Below are positions 1 through 6,704 of a stretch of 51,473 nt of DNA, in pieces. Each line of letters starts with the position of its first letter. The first letter of the stretch is position 1. The DNA comes from Paludibacteraceae bacterium. Its GTDB lineage: Bacteria; Bacteroidota; Bacteroidia; Bacteroidales; Paludibacteraceae. The DNA lies in the NCBI GenBank assembly GCA_024401645.1, contig JAKSKR010000003.1, positions 75,064-126,536 of the forward strand, in the 5' to 3' direction. The position numbers and the translations under genes are program-made. The notes under the pieces were generated by a model. That model was not told where the DNA came from. It was given only the letters and a program-made list of their open reading frames with translations, and did no database searches.

Positions 1-840
1 ATCGACAACGTGCTCGACGTTGACATGTTGAAGGAGGCTAAGCCTGCTCTCGACGAAAAGAAAGAAGTTTCTCTCAACTATAGTCTTAAGAATACCGACC
101 GTGCTGTGGGTGTAATGCTCTCTGGTGCAGTTGCCATGAAGTACGGCGAAGAAGGTTTGCCAGACGAAACAATCAATGTTCGTTTCAAGGGTTCTGCTGG
201 TCAGAGTTTCGGTGCATTCCTTATGAAGGGTGTTAACTTCAAGCTCGAAGGCGAATGTAACGACTACTTCGGTAAGGGCTTGAGCGGTGGTCGCATCTCT
301 ATCATCCCTCCTATCCGTAGTAACTTCGCTGCCGAAGACAACATCATTGCAGGTAACACTGGTCTTTACGGTGCAACTACTGGCGAACTTTACGTTAACG
401 GTCGCGTTGGTGAACGTTTCGGTGTTCGTAACTCTGGTGCAATTGCCGTAATTGAAGGTGCTGGTGACCACTGCTGCGAATACATGACTGGTGGTCGTGT
501 GGTTGTCCTTGGTGAAACTGGCCGTAACTTCGGTGCTGGTATGTCTGGTGGTGTTGCTTACGTTTGGAACAAGAACCAAGACTTCGACTACTTCTGTAAC
601 ATGGACATGGTTGAATTGACCTTGATCGAGGAAACTGCTGCTCGTAAGGAGTTGCACGAACTCATCCGTCAACACTACCTCTACACTGGTTCAAAGATTG
701 CTCGTACAATGCTCGACGACTGGAACCACTACGTAGAACAGTTCATCCAGGTTACTCCTATCGAGTACAAGCACGTACTTCAGGAAGAACAGCTTGCAAA
801 GTTGCAGCAGAAAATCTCTGATATCAGCCGTGACTACTAA
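1..840 (+). CDS. gltB: Glutamate synthase large subunit, C-terminal part (truncated by window start)
   Basis: The frame is open from base 1 and ends at TAA 838-840, leaving the last 279 residues of a protein that is normally about 1500 residues. What is visible is the GXGXG right-handed beta-helix domain, with repeated glycine turns such as GSAGQSFGAF, GKGLSGGRI, GNTGLYGATTG and GAGMSGGVAYV, followed by a helical tail. In glutamate synthase this domain links the glutaminase and FMN synthase domains structurally and is not itself catalytic. The whole enzyme makes two glutamates from glutamine and 2-oxoglutarate. The gene lies 48 bp upstream of gltD in the same direction, so the two subunits are very likely co-transcribed. 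The N-terminal catalytic domains are outside the window. Confidence 0.95.
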   Translation: MDNVLDVDMLKEAKPALDEKKEVSLNYSLKNTDRAVGVMLSGAVAMKYGEEGLPDETINVRFKGSAGQSFGAFLMKGVNFKLEGECNDYFGKGLSGGRISIIPPIRSNFAAEDNIIAGNTGLYGATTGELYVNGRVGERFGVRNSGAIAVIEGAGDHCCEYMTGGRVVVLGETGRNFGAGMSGGVAYVWNKNQDFDYFCNMDMVELTLIEETAARKELHELIRQHYLYTGSKIARTMLDDWNHYVEQFIQVTPIEYKHVLQEEQLAKLQQKISDISRDY

Positions 841-888
841 TTCGGCAGTCCATTCATTATATTTCAAAAACTTCAAAAGATTACTAAA

Positions 889-2232
889 ATGGGAAATCCT
901 AAAGCATTTTTGACTATACCAAGAAAGGACGCCGGTTACCGTCCTATCAACGACCGTATCAACGACTTCGGTGAGGTTGAACAGACCCTCAACGACCACG
1001 ATCGTCAGTTGCAGGCTTCACGCTGTATGGAATGTGGTGTTCCATTCTGCCACTGGGCTTGTCCGCTTGGCAACAAACAGTTCGATTTTAACGACGCTAT
1101 CTATAAGGGCAACTGGAGAGAGGCTTACGACGTGCTTCGCCAGACTAACGACTTCCCTGAATTCACAGGTCGCATCTGCCCTGCTCTCTGCGAAAAGAGT
1201 TGCGTACTTAACTTGACCATTAAGGAGCCTACTACCATTCGCGAAAACGAATGCTCAATCATCGAGAAGGCTTTCCAGGAAGGTTTCGTTGTACCAGAGG
1301 TTCCTGAAACCAGAAATGGTAAGAAGGTGGCTGTAATTGGTGCTGGCCCTGCCGGTCTTTCAGTAGCTTGCCGTCTTAACCAGATGGGTTACACTGTAAC
1401 CGTTTTCGAAAAGAACGAAGCTATCGGTGGTCTTGTTCGTTTCGGTATTCCTAACTTCAAGCTCAACAAGGCTATCATCGATCGCCGTCAGGAAGTGCTC
1501 GAGGCTGAAGGTATCGAATTCAAGTGCAACCAAGACATCGACATCACTAACTTGCCTGCTGGCTTCGATGCATACGCTGTATGTACCGGTACTCCAACCG
1601 CTCGCGACCTCAACGTTCCTGGTCGTGAACTAAAGGGTGTTTACTTCGCTCTTGAAATGTTGTCACAGCAGAACCGCATTCTTGCTGGCCAGACTTTCTC
1701 AAAGGACGAGTTGGTTAATGCAAAGGGCAAGAAGGTATTGGTTATTGGTGGTGGTGATACAGGTTCCGACTGTATCGGTACTGCACACCGTCAGGGTTGC
1801 GTAAGCGTTACCCAGATCGAAATCATGCCTAAACCGCCAGTTGATGACAATCCGGCTACACCTTGGCCTAACTGGCCTGTTGTCTTGAAGACAACTTCAA
1901 GCCACAAGGAAGGTTGCGATCGTCGCTGGTTGCTAACTACCAACAAGTTCATTGGTAAGAACGGTAAGTTGACAGGTGCCGAAGTTGAAGAGGTTGAATG
2001 GAAGCCAAACCCAGAGGGTGGTCGTCCAATCATGGCTTTGACTGGCAAGAAGGAAGTTATTGAGTGCGACATGGTTTTGTTGGCAATGGGCTTCTTGAAA
2101 CCTGAACAACCTAAATGCGCCGACAACGTATTCTTTGCAGGCGATGCTGCTTCTGGAGCTAGCCTTGTTGTAAGAGCTTTGGCTTCTGGTCGACAGATTG
2201 CAAAGGATATCGACGCTTATTTGAACAAATAA
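889..2232 (+). CDS. gltD: Glutamate synthase small subunit (NADPH-dependent)
   Basis: This 447-residue protein has the usual GltD length and layout. The N-terminal ferredoxin-like domain carries cysteine clusters at C46, C49, C54 and C58 (CMECGVPFCHWAC) and at C97, C101 and C105, which bind [4Fe-4S] clusters. A FAD-binding Rossmann motif GAGPAG lies at residues 151-156, and a second dinucleotide motif VIGGGDTGSDC for NADPH follows near residue 285. GltD passes electrons from NADPH to the FMN of GltB in the cytoplasm, driving ammonia assimilation. It sits between gltB and asnB on the same strand. A 9-bp stem-loop follows the stop codon (2255-2277) and may set expression of asnB relative to gltBD. 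Confidence 0.96.
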   Translation: MGNPKAFLTIPRKDAGYRPINDRINDFGEVEQTLNDHDRQLQASRCMECGVPFCHWACPLGNKQFDFNDAIYKGNWREAYDVLRQTNDFPEFTGRICPALCEKSCVLNLTIKEPTTIRENECSIIEKAFQEGFVVPEVPETRNGKKVAVIGAGPAGLSVACRLNQMGYTVTVFEKNEAIGGLVRFGIPNFKLNKAIIDRRQEVLEAEGIEFKCNQDIDITNLPAGFDAYAVCTGTPTARDLNVPGRELKGVYFALEMLSQQNRILAGQTFSKDELVNAKGKKVLVIGGGDTGSDCIGTAHRQGCVSVTQIEIMPKPPVDDNPATPWPNWPVVLKTTSSHKEGCDRRWLLTTNKFIGKNGKLTGAEVEEVEWKPNPEGGRPIMALTGKKEVIECDMVLLAMGFLKPEQPKCADNVFFAGDAASGASLVVRALASGRQIAKDIDAYLNK

Positions 2233-2254
2233 TTACTGAATATTCATAACTCAC

Positions 2255-2277
2255 GGGGGTACGTCTTCCGTACCCCC
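2255..2277 (+). promoter_or_regulatory. Perfect 9-bp stem-loop between gltD and asnB
   Basis: GGGGGTACG at 2255-2263 pairs perfectly with CGTACCCCC at 2269-2277 around a TCTTC loop. The next bases are TTATAAAA rather than a run of T, so this is not a classic intrinsic terminator. It may be a partial terminator or an RNA processing and stability element that sets the gltD to asnB ratio. Function is inference; the pairing is direct observation. Confidence 0.6.
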
Positions 2278-2296
2278 TTATAAAACGAAAATTCCT

Positions 2297-3976
2297 ATGT
2301 GTGGTATCGTTGGTGCATTTGAATTGAAGGAAGACGCGCAAGCGCTTCGCCCCCAAATGTTGGAAATGTCAAAGCGCATCCGTCACCGTGGTCCAGACTG
2401 GTCTGGCATCTATTGTGGCGAGAAGGCTATCTTGGCACACGAACGTTTGGCTATCGTAGACCCCCAGTCTGGTCAGCAGCCGCTTTACAGTGCTGATGGC
2501 AAGTTGGTTCTAGCTGTTAATGGCGAAATTTATAATCATCAGTCTATACGCGACCGTCAGAAAGGTCAGTATCAGTTCCTAACCAAAAGCGACTGCGAAG
2601 TTGTGCTTTCTCTCTACCGCGAGAAGGGTGTCAATTTCCTCGAAGACCTTAATGGTATCTTTGCTTTCGCTCTTTACGATGTTGAGAACGATGCTTATCT
2701 TATCGCTCGCGACCCAATTGGTGTAATTCCTCTCTACTATGGCCGCGATGCTAAGGGTACCCTTTTCGTTGCTTCTGAATTGAAGGCTCTCGAAGGTTAT
2801 TGTACCGAAATCAGTGTATTCCCTCCAGGCTACTACATGTATAGTGGCGATGGTGGCAAGATGGTTAAATGGTACAAGCGCGATTGGGAAGAATACGATG
2901 CTGTTAAGGACAACAAGGCTAACGAGGAAGACATCCGCGTTGGTTTGGAAGAGGCTGTTAAGCGTCAGCTTATGACCGACGTTCCTTACGGTGTGCTTCT
3001 TTCTGGTGGTCTCGACAGCTCTGTCATCTCTGCCGTTGCCAAGAAGTTCAGCGACATCCGTGTAGAAAGCGAAGGCACACAGCGTGCTTGGTGGCCACAG
3101 CTCCACAGCTTCGCTATCGGTTTGAAGGGTGCGCCTGACTTAAAGGCTGCACAAGAGGTTGCCGATGCTATTGGTACCGTTCACCACGAAATCAACTTCA
3201 CTATTCAGGAAGGTCTCGACGCTCTTCGCGACGTCATCTACCATATCGAAACTTACGACGTAACAACCGTTCGTGCATCTACTCCTATGTATCTCTTGGC
3301 CCGTGTCATCAAGTCTATGGGTATCAAGATGGTGCTTTCGGGTGAAGGTTCCGACGAAATCTTCGGTGGTTACCTCTATTTCCACAAGGCACCTAATGCC
3401 GAAGAGTTGCACAAGGAAACTGTCCGCAAGTTGGGCAAGCTTTACATGTACGACTGCTTGCGTGCCAACAAGGCATTGTCAGCATGGGGTGTTGAAGGTC
3501 GTGTGCCATTCCTCGATAAGGAATTCCTCGACATCGCAATGCGTTTCAACCCAACAGCAAAGTTGAGTGGCCGCGCTGGCGAAGGCAAGATGGAAAAGCA
3601 CGCACTTCGTAAGGCTTTCGAAGACTATTTGCCACACGACATCGTATGGCGCCAGAAAGAGCAGTTCAGCGATGGTGTTGGCTACTCTTGGATCGACACT
3701 TTGAAAGAACAGACCAGCAAGTTGGTGTCTGACGAACAGATGGCTAATGCTGCAAAGCGTTTCCCTATCAATCCGCCAATGACGAAGGAAGAATACTACT
3801 ACCGTAGCATCTTCACCGAGCTCTTCCCTAGTGCTGCCGCTGCTAGCACTGTTCCTTCTGAACCTTCTGTGGCTTGTAGTACTGCTGCTGCCATTGCTTG
3901 GGACGAAAGCTTCAAGAATTCGCTCGATCCTTCTGGACGTTCTGTTCGTGGTGTTCACGACCAGGCTTATAAATAA
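2297..3976 (+). CDS. asnB: Asparagine synthase B (glutamine-hydrolysing)
   Basis: The protein is 559 residues. It starts MCGIVGAF, so after removal of Met the catalytic Cys2 of a class II glutamine amidotransferase becomes N-terminal, which fixes the start codon. The amidotransferase domain covers roughly residues 1-190, with RGPD at 31-34 and NGEIYN at 75-80. The ATP-pyrophosphatase synthase domain follows, with its PP-loop SGGLDSS at 236-242 and GEGSDE further on. It transfers glutamine nitrogen to aspartate in an ATP-dependent reaction. The position after gltB and gltD groups three glutamine-linked amino-acid genes. The tail from about residue 510 is rich in Ala and Ser and looks less conserved. 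A terminator follows at 4122-4160. Confidence 0.96.
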   Translation: MCGIVGAFELKEDAQALRPQMLEMSKRIRHRGPDWSGIYCGEKAILAHERLAIVDPQSGQQPLYSADGKLVLAVNGEIYNHQSIRDRQKGQYQFLTKSDCEVVLSLYREKGVNFLEDLNGIFAFALYDVENDAYLIARDPIGVIPLYYGRDAKGTLFVASELKALEGYCTEISVFPPGYYMYSGDGGKMVKWYKRDWEEYDAVKDNKANEEDIRVGLEEAVKRQLMTDVPYGVLLSGGLDSSVISAVAKKFSDIRVESEGTQRAWWPQLHSFAIGLKGAPDLKAAQEVADAIGTVHHEINFTIQEGLDALRDVIYHIETYDVTTVRASTPMYLLARVIKSMGIKMVLSGEGSDEIFGGYLYFHKAPNAEELHKETVRKLGKLYMYDCLRANKALSAWGVEGRVPFLDKEFLDIAMRFNPTAKLSGRAGEGKMEKHALRKAFEDYLPHDIVWRQKEQFSDGVGYSWIDTLKEQTSKLVSDEQMANAAKRFPINPPMTKEEYYYRSIFTELFPSAAAASTVPSEPSVACSTAAAIAWDESFKNSLDPSGRSVRGVHDQAYK

Positions 3977-4121
3977 TGAGATTAACTGTCTTAATTATAA
4001 TATATTCAACATTGAATATCTACCAAAAGATTTGTATTTAAGCGTAGGCTTATATGAATAGTATACTACATCTAGTCCCCTAATGGGGGACACCCGTAGT
4101 GTTATTTGTTTCTTGTCGTGG

Positions 4122-4160
4122 GCGGTGTGGAACGTGAGTTTCGTACCGCTCTTTTTTTTT
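4122..4160 (+). terminator. Intrinsic terminator after asnB
   Basis: GCGGT (4122-4126) pairs with ACCGC (4145-4149), with further ACG/CGT pairing inside, and nine T residues follow at 4152-4160. It closes the gltB-gltD-asnB unit. The rest of the gap 3977-4235 holds only AT-rich sequence and the promoter of the next operon. Confidence 0.7.
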
Positions 4161-4187
4161 GTAAATATCCATTTAGAATTATATTTG
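4158..4187 (+). promoter_or_regulatory. Bacteroidota-type promoter of the kinase/Thg1-like operon
   Basis: TTTG at 4158-4161, 18 bp, then TATATTTG at 4180-4187. This matches the Bacteroidota primary sigma consensus (-33 TTTG or TTG, -7 TAnnTTTG). Predicted transcription start is near 4194, giving a leader of about 40 nt before the ATG at 4236. The -33 element uses the end of the preceding terminator's T-run. Confidence 0.65.
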
Positions 4188-4235
4188 TGAATTGGAAGCT
4201 TACCTTTTTTATATATTAACAGAAAAATATAAGAT

Positions 4236-4715
4236 ATGGATTTTCTTGTTCCTGGCAACCTTCCTTTTAGTGTCGAGAAGAAAGGGATTGCTATTATTTT
4301 TGTGGGCATACAAGCTAGCGGAAAGACAACTTTCTATAACTCTTTTCTATCAGGTATCTGTCATATAAATCTAGATACTTTACGTTCAAGAGGAAAAGAA
4401 AAGCAACTACTAGATGAGTGTGTTGCCAATTTTGACTCGTTTGTCGTTGATAACACTAATTTTTCTAAATCAGATCGGGAACGATACATCCCTTTGGCAA
4501 AAGTGCATGGTTATAGAATTATTGGTATCTTCTTTCAAAGCAGATTGAGTGATTGTATTCAAAGAAATGAAGGTCGAGATAGGAAAGTCCCGAAGTGTGC
4601 CATCATTAGCACTCAAAAGCAACTTGAGTTTCCGTCGCAAGATGAGGGCTTTGATGAAATTTTTTTTGTGAGAATATCAGAAACTGGATTTGAAATTGAT
4701 AATTGGAGAGATTAA
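4236..4715 (+). CDS. Small P-loop kinase, polynucleotide-kinase-like (AAA_33 type)
   Basis: This 159-residue protein is a single P-loop domain. The Walker A motif is GIQASGKT at residues 24-31. The segment VVDNTN at 71-76 resembles the D-x-T/N strand of T4 polynucleotide-kinase-like and zeta-toxin-like phosphotransferases. Basic residues at 109-117 (R110, R114, R117) could form the lid. No other domain, signal peptide or membrane segment is seen. It ends 2 bp before the Thg1-like gene, so the two are translationally close and share one promoter. A role in phosphorylating RNA ends before repair by its partner is inferred from this pairing; a small-molecule kinase remains possible. Codon use is more AT-rich than in the flanking genes, which suggests acquisition by transfer. 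Confidence 0.75.
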   Translation: MDFLVPGNLPFSVEKKGIAIIFVGIQASGKTTFYNSFLSGICHINLDTLRSRGKEKQLLDECVANFDSFVVDNTNFSKSDRERYIPLAKVHGYRIIGIFFQSRLSDCIQRNEGRDRKVPKCAIISTQKQLEFPSQDEGFDEIFFVRISETGFEIDNWRD

Positions 4716-4717
4716 TT

Positions 4718-5479
4718 ATGGAGTTTGATGTTTTAGATAATAGAATGAGGTCTTTTGAAAAATCTTTGGATAGGATTATGCCTCAAGACATTTATTTGTT
4801 AGCAAGATTAGATGGACATGGATTTACAAGGTTAACAAAGAAGGAATGGAATTTAGAAAGACCTTTTGATGTGAAGTTTCGTGATATTATGGTCGAAACA
4901 TTGAAACATATAATGGGTACTGATTTTCGTGTTCTTTTTGGTTATACACAAAGCGACGAGATCTCTTTGCTTTTTCATCCGAAAGATGAACTGTTTAATC
5001 GCAAGGAAAGGAAACTCTTAACAATTCTTTCGGGTGAGGTTTCTTCTTTTTTTTCTTTACAAGCTGAACGTTTGGGTGTTTTTGATTGTCGTTTGATTCC
5101 TTTGCCTACTTTAGATGACGTGGTCGATTACTTTAGGTGGAGACAAGAGGATTCGCATCGAAATTCTTTGAATGGTCATTGTTATTGGGCTTTGAGAAAT
5201 AATGGTCATTCTGTTGCCGAGGCTACAAAGGTTATCAAAACCATGTCTAATCCAGAAAAACGCGATCTATTGCTAGAGTATGGTATCGACTATACGACTT
5301 TGCCTTCTTGGCAAAGACATGGCATATGTGCGTACTTTCAAGAAGAAAAACGTATTGGTTATAATCCTAAAACAAAAGCCGAAGTTCCTTGCGTAAGGAA
5401 GGTGATAACGGTCAATTATGAAATGCCCATTGGTGACGAATATTCCCAACTGTTAACACAAATAATTCAAAATCAATAG
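4718..5479 (+). CDS. tRNA-His guanylyltransferase (Thg1)-like 3'-5' polymerase
   Basis: The 253-residue protein fits the Thg1/Thg1-like family. RLDGHGF at residues 31-36 matches the first metal-binding loop (Asp32), and QSDEISLLF at 78-86 matches the second (Asp80, Glu81). WRQEDSHRNSLNGHCYW at 141-157 matches the conserved block with the nucleotide-binding His (His147). Family members add nucleotides in the 3'-5' direction, either the G-1 of tRNA-His or missing bases at tRNA 5' ends. I start at ATG 4718, with GGAGAG at 4705-4710 as ribosome binding site; the TTG at 4703 would overlap the kinase gene. Bacterial members are usually repair-type, because bacterial tRNA-His encodes G-1, so tRNA or RNA repair is the likely role. 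Confidence 0.85.
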   Translation: MEFDVLDNRMRSFEKSLDRIMPQDIYLLARLDGHGFTRLTKKEWNLERPFDVKFRDIMVETLKHIMGTDFRVLFGYTQSDEISLLFHPKDELFNRKERKLLTILSGEVSSFFSLQAERLGVFDCRLIPLPTLDDVVDYFRWRQEDSHRNSLNGHCYWALRNNGHSVAEATKVIKTMSNPEKRDLLLEYGIDYTTLPSWQRHGICAYFQEEKRIGYNPKTKAEVPCVRKVITVNYEMPIGDEYSQLLTQIIQNQ

Positions 5480-5570
5480 ATATTGATATTGGCGCGCTTC
5501 TGATTTTTTCTGAAAATTAGGTGCGAATTTGTCTGTTGCTAATTTTTTTCAAAAAAAGTGAAAATTTCTC

Positions 5571-5603
5571 TTGACTCGTCCCTTACGGCAGGGCTTAACT
5601 TTG
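5571..5603 (+). promoter_or_regulatory. MerR-type promoter with 19-bp spacer
   Basis: TTGACT (5571-5576) is separated by 19 bp from TAACTTTG (5596-5603). An imperfect dyad lies in the spacer, with arms CCCT (5579-5582) and AGGG (5590-5593). Overlong 19-bp spacers with a central dyad are the hallmark of promoters bent and activated by MerR-family regulators. The downstream box also fits the Bacteroidota TAnnTTTG consensus. It lies just in front of the MerR gene, so autoregulation is likely. Confidence 0.75.
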
Positions 5604-5643
5604 CATTGTAATTCAATGGATGCGCAAACAAACAATTACAAGT

Positions 5644-6465
5644 ATGAACAAAAAGTTTAAAATAGGAGAGTTCTCGAAACTTTGCAGAGTTACCGTTAAG
5701 ACGTTAAGGCACTACGAGGAGTTGGGACTTCTGAAACCTGCCGAGGTGGACGAATGGACAGGCTACCGCTACTATATGCTAGACCAAACTCAAAGGTTGA
5801 ATCGTATTCTGCACTTGAAAAGACTCGGATTGTCACTTGAGGAAATTTGCGAAATCTTTTCGCGTGGAGACGATCGACCGAATATTGAGACCATCCAGCA
5901 AAAGATGGCAGAGTGCGTAAACGAATTGACGCGTTTGCAACAGCAACTGAACGAACTGCAATGTTTGGAAGAATTCTCGCAAAACAGAAAAAACATGAAA
6001 CAGACATTCGAAGTTAAGAGTATTGCAAGCCGCATTGTGGCTAGTCACCGTCAAGTTATCAAAAGTTACAACGATTTGGGGGCATTGTGTGTTGGCGTTA
6101 TTGGGCCTGAAATGATGCGTGTGGGGTGCACTTGCCCTGAACCACAGTACTGCTACAGCATTGAACACGATAAGGAACACAAGGAATCTAACTTCGACGT
6201 GGAATATTGCGAAGCGGTTGGTGAAATGCACGACGATACCGACATCATCAAGTTCTACGAGGCTCCTGCTATCCCGAAGGCCTTGTGTTTTAACCATTAC
6301 GGCTCGTATGCCACATTCCCTGAATCGATGACCAAGGTGTTGTCATACATTCAAGAACAAGGTCTGCAAATTGTCGGTTCTCCTCGTTTCAGCTACATCG
6401 ATGGCGCTTGGAACATGGAAAATGAGGCGGAATGGTTGACCGAGATTCAGATTCCTGTAGAATAA
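5644..6465 (+). CDS. MerR-family regulator with GyrI-like effector-binding domain
   Basis: From ATG 5644 the protein has 273 residues. The winged-helix domain covers residues 1-70 and contains the MerR signatures KIGEFSKL, TLRHYEELGLL and YRYY. A coiled linker lies near residues 75-115, followed by a GyrI-like/SRPBCC effector domain (from about 120 to the end) of the type that binds lipophilic cations or small drugs. An in-frame ATG at 5620 would add eight residues before the conserved start, and I judge it less likely. No target gene follows, since a terminator comes next, so it probably acts on itself and on genes elsewhere. Several cysteines (VGCTCPEPQYC) lie in the effector domain; metal or thiol sensing is possible but unproven. 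Confidence 0.88.
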   Translation: MNKKFKIGEFSKLCRVTVKTLRHYEELGLLKPAEVDEWTGYRYYMLDQTQRLNRILHLKRLGLSLEEICEIFSRGDDRPNIETIQQKMAECVNELTRLQQQLNELQCLEEFSQNRKNMKQTFEVKSIASRIVASHRQVIKSYNDLGALCVGVIGPEMMRVGCTCPEPQYCYSIEHDKEHKESNFDVEYCEAVGEMHDDTDIIKFYEAPAIPKALCFNHYGSYATFPESMTKVLSYIQEQGLQIVGSPRFSYIDGAWNMENEAEWLTEIQIPVE

Positions 6466-6482
6466 GCTCTGTGTATAAGAAA

Positions 6483-6516
6483 AAGGCTATCAGCACCGAT
6501 GCTGATAGCCTTTTCT
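6483..6516 (+). terminator. Intrinsic terminator after the MerR gene
   Basis: GGCTATCAGC and GCTGATAGCC form a perfect 10-bp stem around ACCGAT (6484-6510), followed by TTTTCTTG. A run of A precedes the stem, so it can work in both directions, although the palindromic repeat lies between it and the minus-strand gene. Confidence 0.9.
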
Positions 6517-6525
6517 TGTTGTTAT

Positions 6526-6704
6526 TAGAAGCTGTTTAATTTTTTTATTGGAGAATTTTATGAGAGATTTTTTAGGATAGTTTGAATGGTTTTGAAAGGA
6601 GCAATGGGAACTCCATTGTGACTGAAAAACCATTCAAAATAGACAAAAAAGATTCATAAAATGCCCAATAAGAATTCTTTCGTAAAATTTTAAACAGCAT
6701 CTTA
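6526..6704. repeat. Palindromic MITE-like repeat, full copy
   Basis: About 179 bp that fold into one nearly continuous hairpin. The ends are AGAAGCTGTTTAA (from 6527) and TTAAACAGCATCTT. Internal arms pair in order: TATTGG/CCAATA, ATTTTATGA/TCATAAAAT, TTGAATGGTTTT/AAAACCATTCAA and CAATG/CATTG at the centre. There is no ORF. Shortened relatives occur at 28765-28815, 37057-37102 and 43396-43429, and one with the same ends but a different core at 24836-25073. The TAA of the minus-strand gene at 6702 is formed by the end of the repeat. It looks like a non-autonomous mobile element; the transposase partner is not in this window. Confidence 0.75.
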
